From Amoebidium appalachense (taxonomy: Eukaryota; Ichthyosporea): 64,000 bases of DNA. The position numbers and the translations under genes are program-made. The stretch lies in contig CAVNZM010000011.1 in the NCBI GenBank assembly GCA_963693365.1, forward strand, positions 558,001 to 622,000, in the 5' to 3' direction. This document shows positions 27,724 to 40,249 of this stretch, piece by piece (position 1 is the first letter of the stretch; every line of letters starts with the position of its first letter). Under the pieces are notes generated by a model. The model made no database searches. It saw only the letters and a list, made by a program, of their open reading frames with translations, and was not told the DNA's origin.

Positions 27724-27760
<37 letters not shown>

Positions 27761-27776
27761 GGTGGGGAGGGGAAAG

Positions 27777-27815
<39 letters not shown>

Positions 27816-27981
27816 TGGCCAACTTGTGAGTGTACGTATGTGCACTAGTAGCCGAATTAGCATGCAAGCCAGACCGGGCAAGGAAGGCCTTGGGTGCTGG
27901 AGGAAGGGGAAGGGGGGGTAGGAAGGGACTGGGAGGCCGAGGGGAGCAGATGATGGGTTTAGGTTTGGGGGAGGAAGGGGG

Positions 27982-28023
<42 letters not shown>

Positions 28024-29590
28024 GCCAGACATGTGTGTGTATATCCTGTACGCGATGACTTGGAAGACTGGAGGGTGCAAGGGTGGCCAGCTGGGGGAAG
28101 GGGCATGGGCGAGGGGGGGGGGGGGGGGGGGGGGGGGGCAGGGGGGGCAGGGGGGGCATGTATGCGTCAACAGGCAGACATGCACACTACACTCACCCCC
28201 CCCTGCCTGTGGTGCACAGATCTGGGATCTGAACCGTGCCCCCAGGCAGACATCGGTTGCATGGCAGCCACTCAGCCAGTTCAATGGTAGGGCATTACAC
28301 CCCTCAGGAGCTCTCGAGCCCCCCCCCCCCCCTCCCCCCCCCCCCCCCCCCCCGCCCCTAAGTGCTCCCCCCCCCCCCCCCCCCCAACAACACCCCCCCC
28401 CCCCCCCCTCCCCTCCCCCCGTCTCCCCAGCTCGTCTCCCCCCTACCCCATCCCCCCCTCCCCTCCCCCCACCCCCACCCCTGCTCAACAACAACAATCA
28501 AGAAAGAGAAAGGGAGAACTTCGAAGGCCCGTAGAAGACGAAGGGACAATACACATTCCTCGAGCTCACCATTGAATTTGCCTTTACTGTCGCTTTCCAA
28601 CCCTACTCCTCCATCCATTTAAATCAGGCTTTTCTCGGCCAGTCCCCCCCCCCCCCCAAAACCCCCCCCCCTTCCCCCCCAACTCCTCAATGGCAGCGCG
28701 CTCATCTCCTTTATATTTTTACAACCCCCCCAGGGCACAGGACGTTCATCAGCACATGCACACAGTGCCCTTTGACTGGCCTGGTTGCCTCCTGCTCAAT
28801 CGACGGCCTGACACACATCCACGACCCCCTCCAGCCTGCAACCCCCGTCAGCACCATTGCACCAAGCAGCAAGACACCCTGCACATCTGTTTCGTTTCTC
28901 GCGGGTGCACAAACACGTGTGGTCATGGTGTGTGGTGACAGTGTGTGTGTCTACGATACACGAAACCCTACAAAGCCAACCAACCAATTCGGGAATGTGG
29001 CCCTGCAAAACAAGAAATTTTCGCGTAGTGCATTGACGAAAGAAAATCGAGTGAGGGGACCGATTGGCAAAACACGGGGGCTGAAAGCACTCTCGGGCGC
29101 CGCTTTGGCAAAGGTGGTTAAGACCACAAGGCCATACTATGACAAAACAACAAAGTGCTACCGCAGTGCAGAGCAACCCCACACAGAGAACTGTGTCATC
29201 CACCACGCCATTCCAAGCATAGACGGGCACAAGATCCTCACAGCCGCCAGCGACAACAAAATCAAACTGTGGGACCTTAGAACAGAAAGTGTGCTTGCTA
29301 CGTTCACTGGGGCCGAAATTACAGCTCAAAAACCCCCCGTGCTTCTGCACCACGAGCAGGGCACTATACATGTGGACAGCAAAAATGTGCTGCGTGGGTG
29401 GGTGATCTGGGGGGACCACGTCATGCCCCGTGGGCCTATGGAGAGTGGTGGGGAGGGGAGGGGTTGCAATGGGCTCTTTGGCAGGCAGGTGTTGAGAGAA
29501 AAGACATACCACAATGTGGTGAGCAAGCATGGGGATGTGTTGGTGGGCCTAAAGCTGGGGGGGGATCTGTGTGTGTTGTCTGCATCGTAA
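25424..29590 (+). CDS. WD40-repeat protein, unassigned family
   Basis: Four exons are in phase: 25424-25617 (ends at a strong donor, AG|GTAATT), 26848-27013, 28220-28286 and 28734-29590 (stop TAA), giving 427 residues. WD-type strands are visible: VSVWKAHE, TAGKYDATVKIWDLNRAP, ASCSIDGLTHIHDP, DSVCVYDTRNP, TAASDNKIKLWDLRTES, and a C-terminal KHGDVLVGLKLGGDLCVLS. They fit a single beta-propeller of about seven blades. A basic insert (about residues 240-300, around SRSALTKENRVRGP) interrupts the blades. The first exon has no blade signature. The family was not recognised, so only a scaffold role can be stated. The second intron carries a 73-bp tandem duplication at 27305-27450 and long G runs. 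Confidence 0.72.
27305..27450. repeat. 73-bp tandem duplication in a WD40-gene intron
   Basis: Copies 27305-27377 and 27378-27450 differ at one base (C to G near position 11 of the unit). The unit starts GAGGAAAAAA and ends CACGATAGCC. Confidence 0.95.
27722..28410. repeat. Cluster of G and C homopolymers in a WD40-gene intron
   Basis: G runs lie at about 27723-27758, 27781-27814, 27987-28021 and 28115-28138, and C runs around 28321-28410. The 67-nt exon 28220-28286 lies between them. Confidence 0.9.
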
Positions 29591-29883
29591 ATATATCCAA
29601 ATTGTAGCTTTCGTTTGACTAGGGGGAGAGCAAGGTTTACTCGTTAGTATGTTTTCTAATAATAGCAAGAATAGGAGACAGCCACAGCCATTAATTGGTC
29701 GATTGTGGTGGGTGTGGTGCAGAGACCTTGTGTTTTGTCCATGCAGGTCCATGGGTGTTGTGTGCCACATGATGCATTTTGACTTGTCAATGACATGTGA
29801 CTACGGTACATCATAATGGTACATGTATGTGCAAGGTGCAGGCCCTCGGTGTCCCGATGATGATGATGTTGGTTTCATCCCCC

Positions 29884-29914
<31 letters not shown>

Positions 29915-30961
29915 AAAAAAGGAAAAGAAAAGAAAGGAGGCTCTAGAGCCCACCCCCCATCCCCCCCTCCCCCCCTCCCCCTCCGCCTTCTCCCCCTCTC
30001 TTCCTCTTCCCCCCCTCACCCACCCACCGGCACCCACCCGGCCCACCCACCCTCTCCCTCAGCGCCTGGTCAGACCAGGAGCTGTAACAGTTCACGTTGA
30101 CAATGCATCCATAGGATTCTGCCCATTGCTAGAGGGTATCAGACAGCAGTCTTACACGCTGTCCTGGAGAATACATTGCCTGTGCATGCAGCCCCGGCCC
30201 GCCACCCCACATATGCACCGTCAGAACTTACGTGCAGTTCCCGTCTACCATGGTCACCCCCTACCCCTTCCCCCTCCCCCCCTCCCCCCCCCTTTCCACA
30301 AAGGGACCTGCCTCGGACCCCCCACTTTCCGGATTTCACCTTCGGAATCCTCTCCTGCCAGTCAGACTGCCAGTCAGACCAGTAACACTAAATAACATGC
30401 ACTTATTGCGGTTTGGGTGAAGTGATCTCCCTATACCCAGGGCTTCTGTCGTATGATCAATCATTCGAACAATCGAAGCTGCTTCGTCAGACAAGACATC
30501 CCCCTTTCCTATCCACTACCCAAATATGCAATGCAACATCATCTTGCATCGAAACGGTATACCTGGGTCCCCCCTCCCCCCCATCCGGCCGCAGCCTAAT
30601 AAACTGAACCTTCACACCCTAGGCGCTGGTGTGATCGTACACGCTTCATGAGGGCCCCCCACTTAGCCTGTCCATATGGGGGCATTTGGATGCACACACT
30701 TCTGAACAACCCACGTACAGCCACTCTCTTGGAATTCTTTTATTGGAATTCTTTTATTCTGTGAAAAGAATGTAACTTGATACAAGTTTGGTGAGATATA
30801 TACATCATATCATCATAGTTGCACTTGCCCACACAAACATATTTTTTAAGAACGACTTAGCCTTTACATCAGGGTTATAAAACCAGCTGCAAGGGGCTAC
30901 AATACCAGCCACAAGGGGCTACCATACTAGCCACTAGGGGCACCTAACTATATGACGCAAC
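29591..30961. other. Spacer between convergent WD40 and ABCG genes
   Basis: No exon was found. The stretch contains a C run and an A run (29879-29923), C/T-rich DNA to 30300, three imperfect 23-nt repeats with an AGGGGC core at about 30882-30945, and two AATAAA signals for the minus-strand ABCG gene at 30739 and 30753. Confidence 0.55.
30739..30758 (-). terminator. Two candidate polyadenylation signals for the minus-strand ABCG gene
   Basis: Two AATAAA hexamers (30739-30744 and 30753-30758 on the minus strand) lie about 205-220 nt past the stop codon. They sit in a 14-15-nt direct repeat (GGAATTCTTTTATT), so the signal itself has been duplicated. Confidence 0.5.
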
Positions 30962-31496
30962 CTATCGTGAGCCGTGCTTGCGGAACCTGAGGGCCAGATA
31001 TGAGAGGGTGAACCATGCCACCATCAGGCCCACCAGCACCACCATGTTGGCCCACAGATAGTTCAGCCCCGAGGCCGGGCCAAAGCCCCAGGCTGCCAGC
31101 ACCTGGTCGTTTGTGGCCACGCTGCAGGCACTGCCCTGGCACAGCATGAAGCCGTCCGTCTGGCCGGGGGGCCACTGGTTCATGGCCTGCGAGTTGAAGC
31201 TGTAGTTGAGCCACGACAGATAGTACATCCAGATCCAGTAGTCGGGGATCGACGGCTTCTGGATGTCTGTGCACACACGTGTCAGTGTGCCATGGTGGGT
31301 GCACGGCCATACATGTGTGTGTGCCGATCTGGTGAGGTTGGGCAGCCATAGGGGCTTTGAGGGTAATGAGTTTGGTCTAAGCCAGGTGGGTTGGGGTGAG
31401 GAGCGACGAGGAGCATTCATATAAGAGAGAGGTTAGGGAGGATGTTTGTTTTCTTTTGAGGGGGGATTCGGGGAGGAGGGGGGGAGGTGGGTGGGT

Positions 31497-31547
<51 letters not shown>

Positions 31548-34330
31548 GGTAAGAAGGAGGCATGGGGAGGGATGGGGGCCACGTACAGAAGCCGGCGAAG
31601 AGGAAGGAGGTGATAAGCACGGGGAACATCATGGCCGATGCAGCCTCGTGGTCCGGCGCCAGGAACGCAAACGTCTGCACACACACACACCGTCAGAGCC
31701 TGCACACACCCTACCCACACGGTCTCCGTGACCCCCCCCCCCGCCCCCCCCCCCCCCCCCCTCCCCCCTGTGGGCACAGGCAGACGTACCGAGGCCATGC
31801 CAAAGCCCACGAGGTCCGTGAGCAGCAGGATGCAGTAGTAGATGATGCCGGCTGCCACGTTGGCCCGCAGCCCCACAGACGGATACACCGTGATGGTCCA
31901 CAGCAGCCCCTGTGCACACCCATGAGCAAGAGCATATGCAGCGCGATGCAGTGGACATTGACCACTTACTACCACCTGGCCCTGCAGACACACCCACCCG
32001 ACACCCAACCCCTACCACGATGAAACTAACCCATCCCCACACATGCCTCTTAGGTCTCCCCAACACTGCACGTGCAACCCCCACGCAGCCATGCACCCAG
32101 CACCCACCTTAGCCATCTCGACCGGTAGCTCGGCCAGGATCACGGCACAGAAGTACGGCAACACCTGCCCCACCCCGTTAGCATCACCCCTGCCTGTTTG
32201 CTGTCCCCCCGGCCCTTCCCCCTCTCCCCCCCCACCCCTCCCTTACCCTGCCCCACCCACCTGGTATGCCGAGGCGTTGCGCTCTCTGGTGAAGAAAAGA
32301 CGCTGGTGCAGCACTGTGCATCCACCCACGTCAGAGTGCATTACATCCCATGCTCCCATTCATCCCCCCCACTCCCCTCTCCCTCACACCCCAAACACGC
32401 ACACAGTGGCCCTGTCGTAGCCAGGCATCTCATCCTTTTTCACCAGAGCCGGATCCCAGGGCACAGGCCCCCTATGCAACCACAGTTCAGCCCCCAGGGT
32501 GCAAGGGGTGGTGTGTGCATTCCTGTGCATCGCACAACCCATATCCCACCTCAACCCTGCAGCAAAACATACAACATCCAGTGACTCTTTGCTCCCATCC
32601 CCCCCCCCCATTGCTCCATGTTCCTCGTGAAAGCACAGCAGCAAATGGACGTGGACAAGGTGGGCTGGAGCTGGGGGTGGGGGGGAGGAAACATACGGCC
32701 TGGAATCTGCCCAAGAGAGCCGAAGCCGAAGGTCATAGCGCCAAAGTTGATAACCGACACAATGTTGAGCACGGCAGACGGGTCAGAGGCAACCTGGCTG
32801 TGGAACACCGTGCACACCAGGAACAGCATGATCGCTGCAGGGGGTATCAGTGAGGAGTGTGGAACACCGTGCACAACTGGAACAGCACGTGCAAGGAACG
32901 AAGAGCATTGTGCACCACAAACAACATACTTGGAACAGCACGTGCAAGGAACGAAGAGCATTGTGCACCACAAACAACATAACTGCTGCGGCAGTGGCAG
33001 CCAAGGGCACGTACTGACTTGGGCGAAGCGAGACAGCCAGTAGCTGGTGTCCCTCTTGCGCATTGCAAACTGCCTGCGCAGTAGCACGTAGAAGGCCCAC
33101 ATGCGCGGGTTGAGGAACTGGGGCTGCTCACCGTCCAGGATTTGTTTCTGTGCGCATGGGGGTGAGTGAGCGCATGTAGGTGGATATGTGTGCCATCAGG
33201 GACATGCAGGCCGAAAGAGCATTGCCAAGAGCATATGACCCACTCCAGCAAAATGGACAGGAGACTGCAGTTAGGTTGTTCTTATGTGCCTTGCTACGTG
33301 ACCAATTGCACCACCATCTACATGCAAGGCAAACCAGACATATGCCCTTACCGTCCTGCGCAGCTCCATGAAGTGGGCCTTGTGGGCTGCTGTGGACTGG
33401 CTGCGGTCGGATGCCAGCTCGGACTTGAGGTACTGCCCACCCCAATGTCAATGGCCGGCCACCCTCACGTGTTTTCCCACATGAGCTCCACGCCCTATCC
33501 GAACCTCCCCCCCCCCCCCCCCTCCCCCCTCCCAGCCCCCCTTCCCCTCGCCTCCCCCCAAACAAACACACACAACCACATACCAGCTTCAAAGCCCCCA
33601 CCCCCTCTACTCCTATCATTTCATTTCGGCAAACTCCCCCTTCCCCTCCAACACACACTAGCGAGGGGGGTGGGGGTGGGGGTGGGGGGGAATGCAGAAC
33701 ACGGTACGAAGTACATCTCCGGGGAGAAGGGGGAAAGGAAGAGGGGAGGGGGGGGAGGAGGATTCCAAGTCCTCATCTAGAGAATTTGATCCTTATCACT
33801 CCGTCGCTAAACACATACACACTCCACCCGACCACCCAAAACACCCAACCCATCAACCACGACCTCGCCAAACCCCCCTCCCTCCCTCCCCTCCCCCTCC
33901 CTCACCTCCCTCCCCTCCCGTGGCCCCACTCCCACACACCCACCCACACCTTACTCCCCCCTGGCCCCAAAACAAGCAACAAACAAAAAGAAAAAAGAAA
34001 ACAAATCTAACATCAAAAAACCAACCCCCCCCCCCCCCACCTGCTCGATGAAGTAGTTCTTGTTGACGTCTGGGCCCTCCACCATCTTCTCCCCCTGCCC
34101 CGTGCCACCCCCCGTCACGGCAACTGCACCCCCCCCAGCAGTCAGCACATGCAACAGCCACGGTTTCTGCATACACAGGCACCAGCAAGCAGGCAAGGTG
34201 GGACCACAGTGCAGAGCAAATCTAGGTGGCGGTCGGGTGATTCCTGGCCGTTCTTTTTTTTTTTGGGGGAGTTTTGCACGGGCAGGAGGGGGAGGGTGGG
34301 TGGGTGGTGGTGGTGGTTGTGTGTGTGTGT

Positions 34331-34379
<49 letters not shown>

Positions 34380-34929
34380 TGAGGCACGTACTAAGGAAGT
34401 CGGCGGGGTTCATGATCTTGGGGCGCACAAAGCCCATGTTCTCGAAGTGGCCCACGGCCTTTGAGGCGTCACCAAGGTACACCACATTGCCGTCCACAAG
34501 CAGCAGCAGCCTGCATCCGCGCCCCCTTAGCACCTGCATCCCCCCGTGTACGTGCCCCCCCCCCTCCCCCCCTATGCACGTGCCCCCCCCCCCCCCCCCC
34601 CCACTTCCCCCCTTTTGTGCCCTCTCTGCAACCCCATCCCCACCCGACCAACCACTCCTCTGATAACCCAGCATGCAGGTACGAGACACACACTTCAATT
34701 GCATTTATACATGGGTTCAAGACACTGATGGCACTGTCTAATGGCCTTTCAGGAGGGGCCCCTAAGATATTGATGGGGAAAAAACGGATTCGGCTTGTTT
34801 TGGTTGATAGAGGCGGTGTGTTTGGCTGTGATCAATACCGGGATATAATTACGTGACTGGGGCGGTGAATTGGTGGGAATTGGGTGGGCGGGTAGGTGGG
34901 TGGGGTTTGAGGTTTGGGTTGCGTTGGGG

Positions 34930-34968
<39 letters not shown>

Positions 34969-35208
34969 GGAGAGAGAGAGAGAGAGTCTTCATGATGCAG
35001 AAGGAGGCACCAAGAGCATGTGGTGTGTGCAGGTGTTCATACTTGTCAAAGAGCTTGAAGACATCGCTGGAGGGCTGGTGGATGGTGCAGATGGTCGTGC
35101 GCCCACGGTTGGTGATGTCCCTCATGACTGTCATCACCTCAAGCGCAGTCGTGCTGCAGCACACACATGTTAGCACACAGCCACGGTGCAAATCAGCGAA
35201 TGGCAGGG

Positions 35209-35278
<70 letters not shown>

Positions 35279-36084
35279 GGAGGGGGGAGGGAGGGGGGGA
35301 GGGGCGGGAGGGGGGGCAAACGGGGGCACTGGGTTTATTACCTGTCCAGGCCGGTGGTAGGCTCGTCCAAGAACAGCACACCTGTGTGGATGGTTGGTTA
35401 GGTGCTTGTGCAGCCACACAGTACGAATATGGAGAAGAGAGAGAGTCACACACACACACACACACACGGGATAGCAGGGGGAGACCGACACATAACGCTA
35501 AATGGCCTACTGCTAATTGTGGCGGCTACGAGAGGATCAACAAACCTACAGAGAGTGAATGGGAGGGATGTGGGTTTCACTTCACAAGAAGTCGCCAAGA
35601 AAATGCCAGGGAACCTCTCCCAAAGCAGATACAGGCAACTGATAGAGGGGGACAGATCACACCCAAGACATCATACCGGTCAGGGAATGGGAGGGGGGCA
35701 GGGGGGATTGTGTGTGTGTGTTTGTGTGTGTGTGGGAGGGGGGGGGGGGGGGGGGGGGGGGGGAGGGGGGAAGATGAGTACGGGGGTCCGTTGTGTGTGC
35801 GAAGGGGGGGGGGGGGGGGGATGAGTACGGGGGTCAGTAAGCAGCTCTATGCCGATGTTGACGCGCTTGGCCTGGCCACCGCTGATGCCCCTGTGCACCT
35901 CGTTGCCAATCATCGTGTCGGCACATGTTTCCAGCCCCAGCTCGCTAATCACCTGCACGTATAAGAGGGGAGTAAGTGTGGGCCCCAAGCAGGGTGGTTA
36001 GGGTTGACCGTGGGCACGGCAATAATATCTGAACTCATTAAAGGCCATTCGGGCAAGGCCCAGCTGCCTCGTGCGGGGCCTGGG

Positions 36085-36116
<32 letters not shown>

Positions 36117-36806
36117 TGGGGGGAAGCAGACTTTCTTGTGGCTAAAGCATGCTAGAAAACACATACAAATCAAACAAAATGACCGAGTATATTGCAGAGG
36201 GCTCGATTGGCCGGGTAAACCATGCAGGCACGGAGTGGGTGGGTGATGGTGGTTTGAGGGGGGGGGGGGTGGTCTGGGGCGACGTGGGGAGAGGGGGGGG
36301 GGGGACGGGGGCACCGACCTGCTTCACACGGGCGTCGATGTATGCAGCCGAGACCGAGCTAGGAAGGCGGATCAGTGCCGAGTAGTAGAACAGCTCCCTG
36401 GGGGTCAGCGTGGCTATCAGGGTGTCTCTTTGCTCCACGTAGCCAATCACGCGCTTGTACGAGGCATTGGGCTCCTTGCCGTTGATCAGCAGCTCGCCCT
36501 CTATCGTGCCCGTGGACTTGCGCTTGGACAGAACGTCCAGAAGCGTCGACTTGCCCGCACCAGACGGTCCCATCAGCGCCGTCATAGTGTTGGGCTGCGT
36601 GTGTTGGGGTAAGTGTTTGGGTGCCGGGGAAAGGGGTAAAAGAGGGACAATCACAGGCACGAATCCAGGGTGGGGGTACAAATGATAACAAGAGGAGGGT
36701 GCTTGGTCCGAGTTTTCTTAAGCAAAAAAGAACACCTCTTTTCAACTAAGGCCGGACGGGGGGGAAGGGGGGGGGGGGGGGGAGAGGAATGCATGTCTGT
36801 GTGTGT

Positions 36807-36837
<31 letters not shown>

Positions 36838-37609
36838 GGGTGGGGGGGGAGGAGGGGGGGAAGTTGGGGGAGGTAAAACTACGGATACCTTTATTGTGCC
36901 CGTCACGTTGGTCAGCAGGTACTTGTCGAACACTTCATCCTTGGGTATGCCGTCCAGAGATATGCCCTTGAACTTCTCCCATGCTGACCTCTTGTGCACG
37001 GGCACGGGTACGCTGTATGAAAGAGCATCGAACTGCAAGGGAGAATTAGTGGAACAGACGACGACAAAGGAGGTCGGAGATGAGGATAGAGGACTGGCTG
37101 ATCGCGCAACACGAGCAGGAACAAGCACAACGTTCTTACAGTGAGTTGTTGGCTACACAAACAGCTACACGGCACACGCCCTCTATGCACCATCCAGGCT
37201 ACAAGGCACAAGAGGTCAAAGAGATGAGACATTATGGAGGGCAACGGAGGACTTGGAGCGCTTGCGTTTAGTAGGGAAAAGAGGTTGGTGTGTGGATTTG
37301 TCGGCAGCGAAACTATGAGTTTTAAAAAGTAATAAATAAGCACGAGAAAAAAGCCTCACTCTGTGTCATTCTGTTTCCGTTTACCAGTGCAACCACAAAA
37401 AACTCCGCCCCTCTTCGTAAGCCCGTCACTTTGAGAGAGACTCCACACCTATCCCATAATAGTGCAACTCTGCCCACCCGGCCCTTACAATTATACACCC
37501 AGCCGACTGTGTAGTGCCTTCACGCCCTACCCACCGTAATAGTGACTGGGCCGTCCGCGTTTAGATCCACAGCCGTGTCCAGATGGCTGCGGTCGTCGTC
37601 GGTGGCCAT
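30962..37609 (-). CDS. ABCG-type half-transporter A (complete, 16 exons)
   Basis: Exons on the minus strand: 37609-37535, 37032-36889, 36594-36319, 35952-35829, 35381-35342, 35153-35043, 34510-34392, 34123-34041, 33432-33352, 33147-33015, 32834-32697, 32313-32261, 32164-32108, 31909-31790, 31674-31587 and 31266-30962 (stop). All phases agree and give 648 residues, the usual size of an ABCG half-transporter (ATPase domain first, then six helices). Motifs: Walker A GPSGAGKS (about residue 82), signature [10 protein letters not shown], Walker [15 protein letters not shown]-loop TIHQPSSD, and NPADFL at the end of the ATPase domain. The C-terminal half carries hydrophobic helices, including [20 protein letters not shown]. 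The protein would act as a dimer exporting lipids or small hydrophobic compounds; the substrate is unknown. It lies head to head with a paralogue at 39071. The signature differs from the usual SGGERKRV. Confidence 0.93.
31499..31546. repeat. Poly-G tract, about 48 nt, in the last ABCG-A intron
   Basis: An uninterrupted G run lies within the intron between exons 31674-31587 and 31266-30962. Confidence 0.95.
32860..32998. repeat. Degenerate and perfect tandem copies of an exon start, in ABCG-A intron 10
   Basis: Units 32878-32930 and 32931-32983 (53 nt) are nearly identical. On the minus strand each contains ATG(T/C)TGTT followed by TGTGGTGCAC, resembling the first bases of the real exon at 32834 (GCAG, then ATCATGCTGTTCCTGG). 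A further partial copy (GTGGAACACCGTGCACA) lies at about 32860. Confidence 0.8.
34343..34378. repeat. (GT)n followed by poly-G in ABCG-A intron 7
   Basis: A GT repeat at about 34318-34344 runs straight into a G tract of about 34 nt. The intron lies between exons 34510-34392 and 34123-34041. Confidence 0.9.
35212..35276. repeat. (GT)n microsatellite in ABCG-A intron 5
   Basis: About 32 GT units are followed by G-rich DNA, between exons 35381-35342 and 35153-35043. Confidence 0.95.
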
Positions 37610-39070
37610 GCTGCCTGTAGAGTGTGGTGCCAACTGGAAGGGGAGTCAGAAGGTGTGAGTAGATGGGTACGTTGTTGTGTTGTTGTTGTTGGGTGGGTGG
37701 GTGGGTGGTGGTGGTGGTGGTGGTGGTGGTGGTGGTGGTGGTGGGGTGGGGGGTGGGGGGGGGGGGGGGGGGAGGGGGGGGGGGGGGGGGGGAGGAAAGG
37801 AAAAAAGGTGGCGGTATGGCCCACAAGCAGTTAGCCATAGAAGGCTAATAGAGAGCGGGCATGTTGATAGGTCAACTAGTTTATCAAGGGCCATATGCGG
37901 TGTTTGTTTTACACTAATACGTGCTCGTGCGCCTTCTCAACCCTGTTCCTTCACTCGCCCCCAACACACCACCCAAGAAAAACGCCAAACGACGTGATGT
38001 ATGCTCACCTCTTCTATATCTGTCTTTGTATTCGAGCCCTTTGGGCTTTACACCTTCTACTTTCCTTTCCCCACTTCCCAACTTCGGGTCTCACTACAAC
38101 TGGCTTCCTTTTGGCCACCGTCAGTGGTGTGTTCTTGCCGCTCGAGTAAAAAATTCCCAGGGTTCATGGGTAAGGAATTTGGGCGGGAAGCTCAAAACTC
38201 CTTATTTGGACACATGTATATTCCAATTGGCTAAAGATACGGTAAAACATGTGCGTGATTAATTTTCATTATCAGTTGAGTCTATTGACTATCTGTTAAA
38301 CCACCGTATGTTAAATGAGTTTTCTAGGGTGTATAATTATTTTTTTCTTATGATTATTATTTGAGTCGTTATCTCCTCCGTATCCGTTAGTAGGGGTTTT
38401 TGTATTTTCTTCTCTGAGATATCTGTGATATCTCCGGCTTGCTTCTCTTTCATGAGCATATCAATAAAGCCATTATAAAAGAAAATTTATCATCAGGTGC
38501 ACGTGAGGACCAGACTGATGCGTTGGCCTCTACACAATTCCTTTGCTGCAACAGAGGGTATAAAACTTGTTCCTATTGCTAAGTAGCATATATAGAACTA
38601 ATTGTTAATGAATACGGGCTCTAGTCAAGCAGGAAACTGATGTTTTGTTTTTAACGGGGCACATTATCATCAATGGGGCGTATGACTACGGGCCAGATTC
38701 CTTCGCCACGAATTCTGTTCAGAAGCCAATCGGTGCAGCGCGATTTTAAACAGTTGTTGCCGATAACACACTGACCAATGATAGTAAATCTTCGATAGCT
38801 CGCCGAACAGCCAATCAAGTTATTTTTTGCGGGTAACAAACTTCACAACTTCGTTCCAACCCCGCCGGACCGCAAGTGTGCGCTTGTGCTGTGCACTTGT
38901 AAAACCTCAGTGTTCCTCTTTTTTACACCTGAATCCCCTCCTGGGCGTGCTACGTATAAACGCTTTTTTCACTGACGCGCAACAGGTTAGAATAAGCCTC
39001 CTGCTTCTTTGTGTAGAAGTAGTCGCCAACCTTCATCTCCTATTAGCAGTCAGTGTTCCCAGCAGCGAGG
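37610..39070. promoter_or_regulatory. Bidirectional promoter region of the ABCG pair
   Basis: This 1.46-kb spacer separates the start codons of two divergently transcribed ABCG paralogues. It begins with a GGT/G-rich tract (37687-37793) next to gene A and is otherwise AT-richer unique DNA. No core promoter element could be fixed with confidence. Shared control is inferred from the arrangement only. Confidence 0.45.
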
Positions 39071-40208
39071 ATGAGTGCGGTTGCGCCCGACTACGAGATG
39101 ACCCCCGCTGGGCCTGACAGTGCGGTAAGCAAACCCGCTGAGGTTGCTGTGGCCTGGGTCGTGTCAATGCAGTGTCAGAAGATACAACTGCGGTTTAGTC
39201 AGCACACGAGGTGGTATTTTCACTAGTGAACAAAGTGAGTGCACGGATGAATTCTCTATGTTTTCTTGATGCAGAATGCTTGACGTCGACCATGTAAACA
39301 ATAATGTGCGCGCTGCCCCTAGATTCTTCACCGGGTAACCAAAGGCAGGGATTGTTTTATGTGCTGGCGCTAATGCAAAGCTCTATGCAACCAGCAGGAC
39401 AGAAGAGTGCGCTTCGACCCAGATGCAGCTCCTGAGGATGGCGATGAAGGCAAAGACACTCTGGTAGGTAAATTAATTAAAATATTGGACAAGATCAATG
39501 CACTCTCCTTTTTATGTCGTGTCTACCTGGAAGAGCTTTTTGTTTGGAAAATATTCCTAACAGGACCTGGGCGACGTTAAGTGCTTCGCTGGGGCTCTTT
39601 TATATAAATGCACTCTCCTTTTTATGTCGTGTCTACCTGGAAGAGCTTTTTGTTTGGAAAATATTCCTAACAGGACCTGGGCGACGTTAAGTGCTTCGCT
39701 GGGGCTCATATATATATATGTAGGCATGAAAAGAGAAACCTCATGACACACGTAAGCGCGCTGGGACAGCAGGTGGCATAAGCTCTCCGACGTATGTCCT
39801 GTCGGCCTGTGTGGTGGTTAGTTAGCCACACATAGCATTTCTTGGTTTGCCATGTTAATTTCACACTCACCGAGCTCCCACACAGCCCAAGTCAGGGGTT
39901 GACATGAAGGTCAGCATCACCTTTGAGGACCTCTCGTATGGTGTGTACGAGGGCAAGGGAAAAAAGAACGTTAAGTGGCTGCTCAAGGTATGCCACCCTG
40001 TGTTCTGGTTTTGCTTTGTCGGCACACTATGGTGGTGAACTGACTGAAGCCAGCCCTCACCTCCACCCCTCCCCCCCTCCTCCACCCTCCTCATCCTCTC
40101 CCTCCTTCTTTCTCGCTATCTGGCCGTTTCAAGGTCTGCTTTTCAGCTCCACTTCTTCTCACTGGAACCCCAAACTGCCACAAACCCACATGTTTTGCCC
40201 TCACCCAG

Positions 40209-40249
<41 letters not shown>

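Noticed and set aside
27529-28497. A 322-codon Pro-rich frame on the minus strand and its Gly-rich counterpart on plus
   Set aside because: Driven by G/C homopolymers within the WD40 intron; a real WD40 exon (28220-28286) lies inside on the other strand.
32395-32478. Protein-like segment [20 protein letters not shown] inside an ABCG-A intron, as a cassette exon
   Set aside because: Its length (67 nt between plausible sites) would break the frame, and skipping it joins the flanking exons perfectly and matches the ABCG family.
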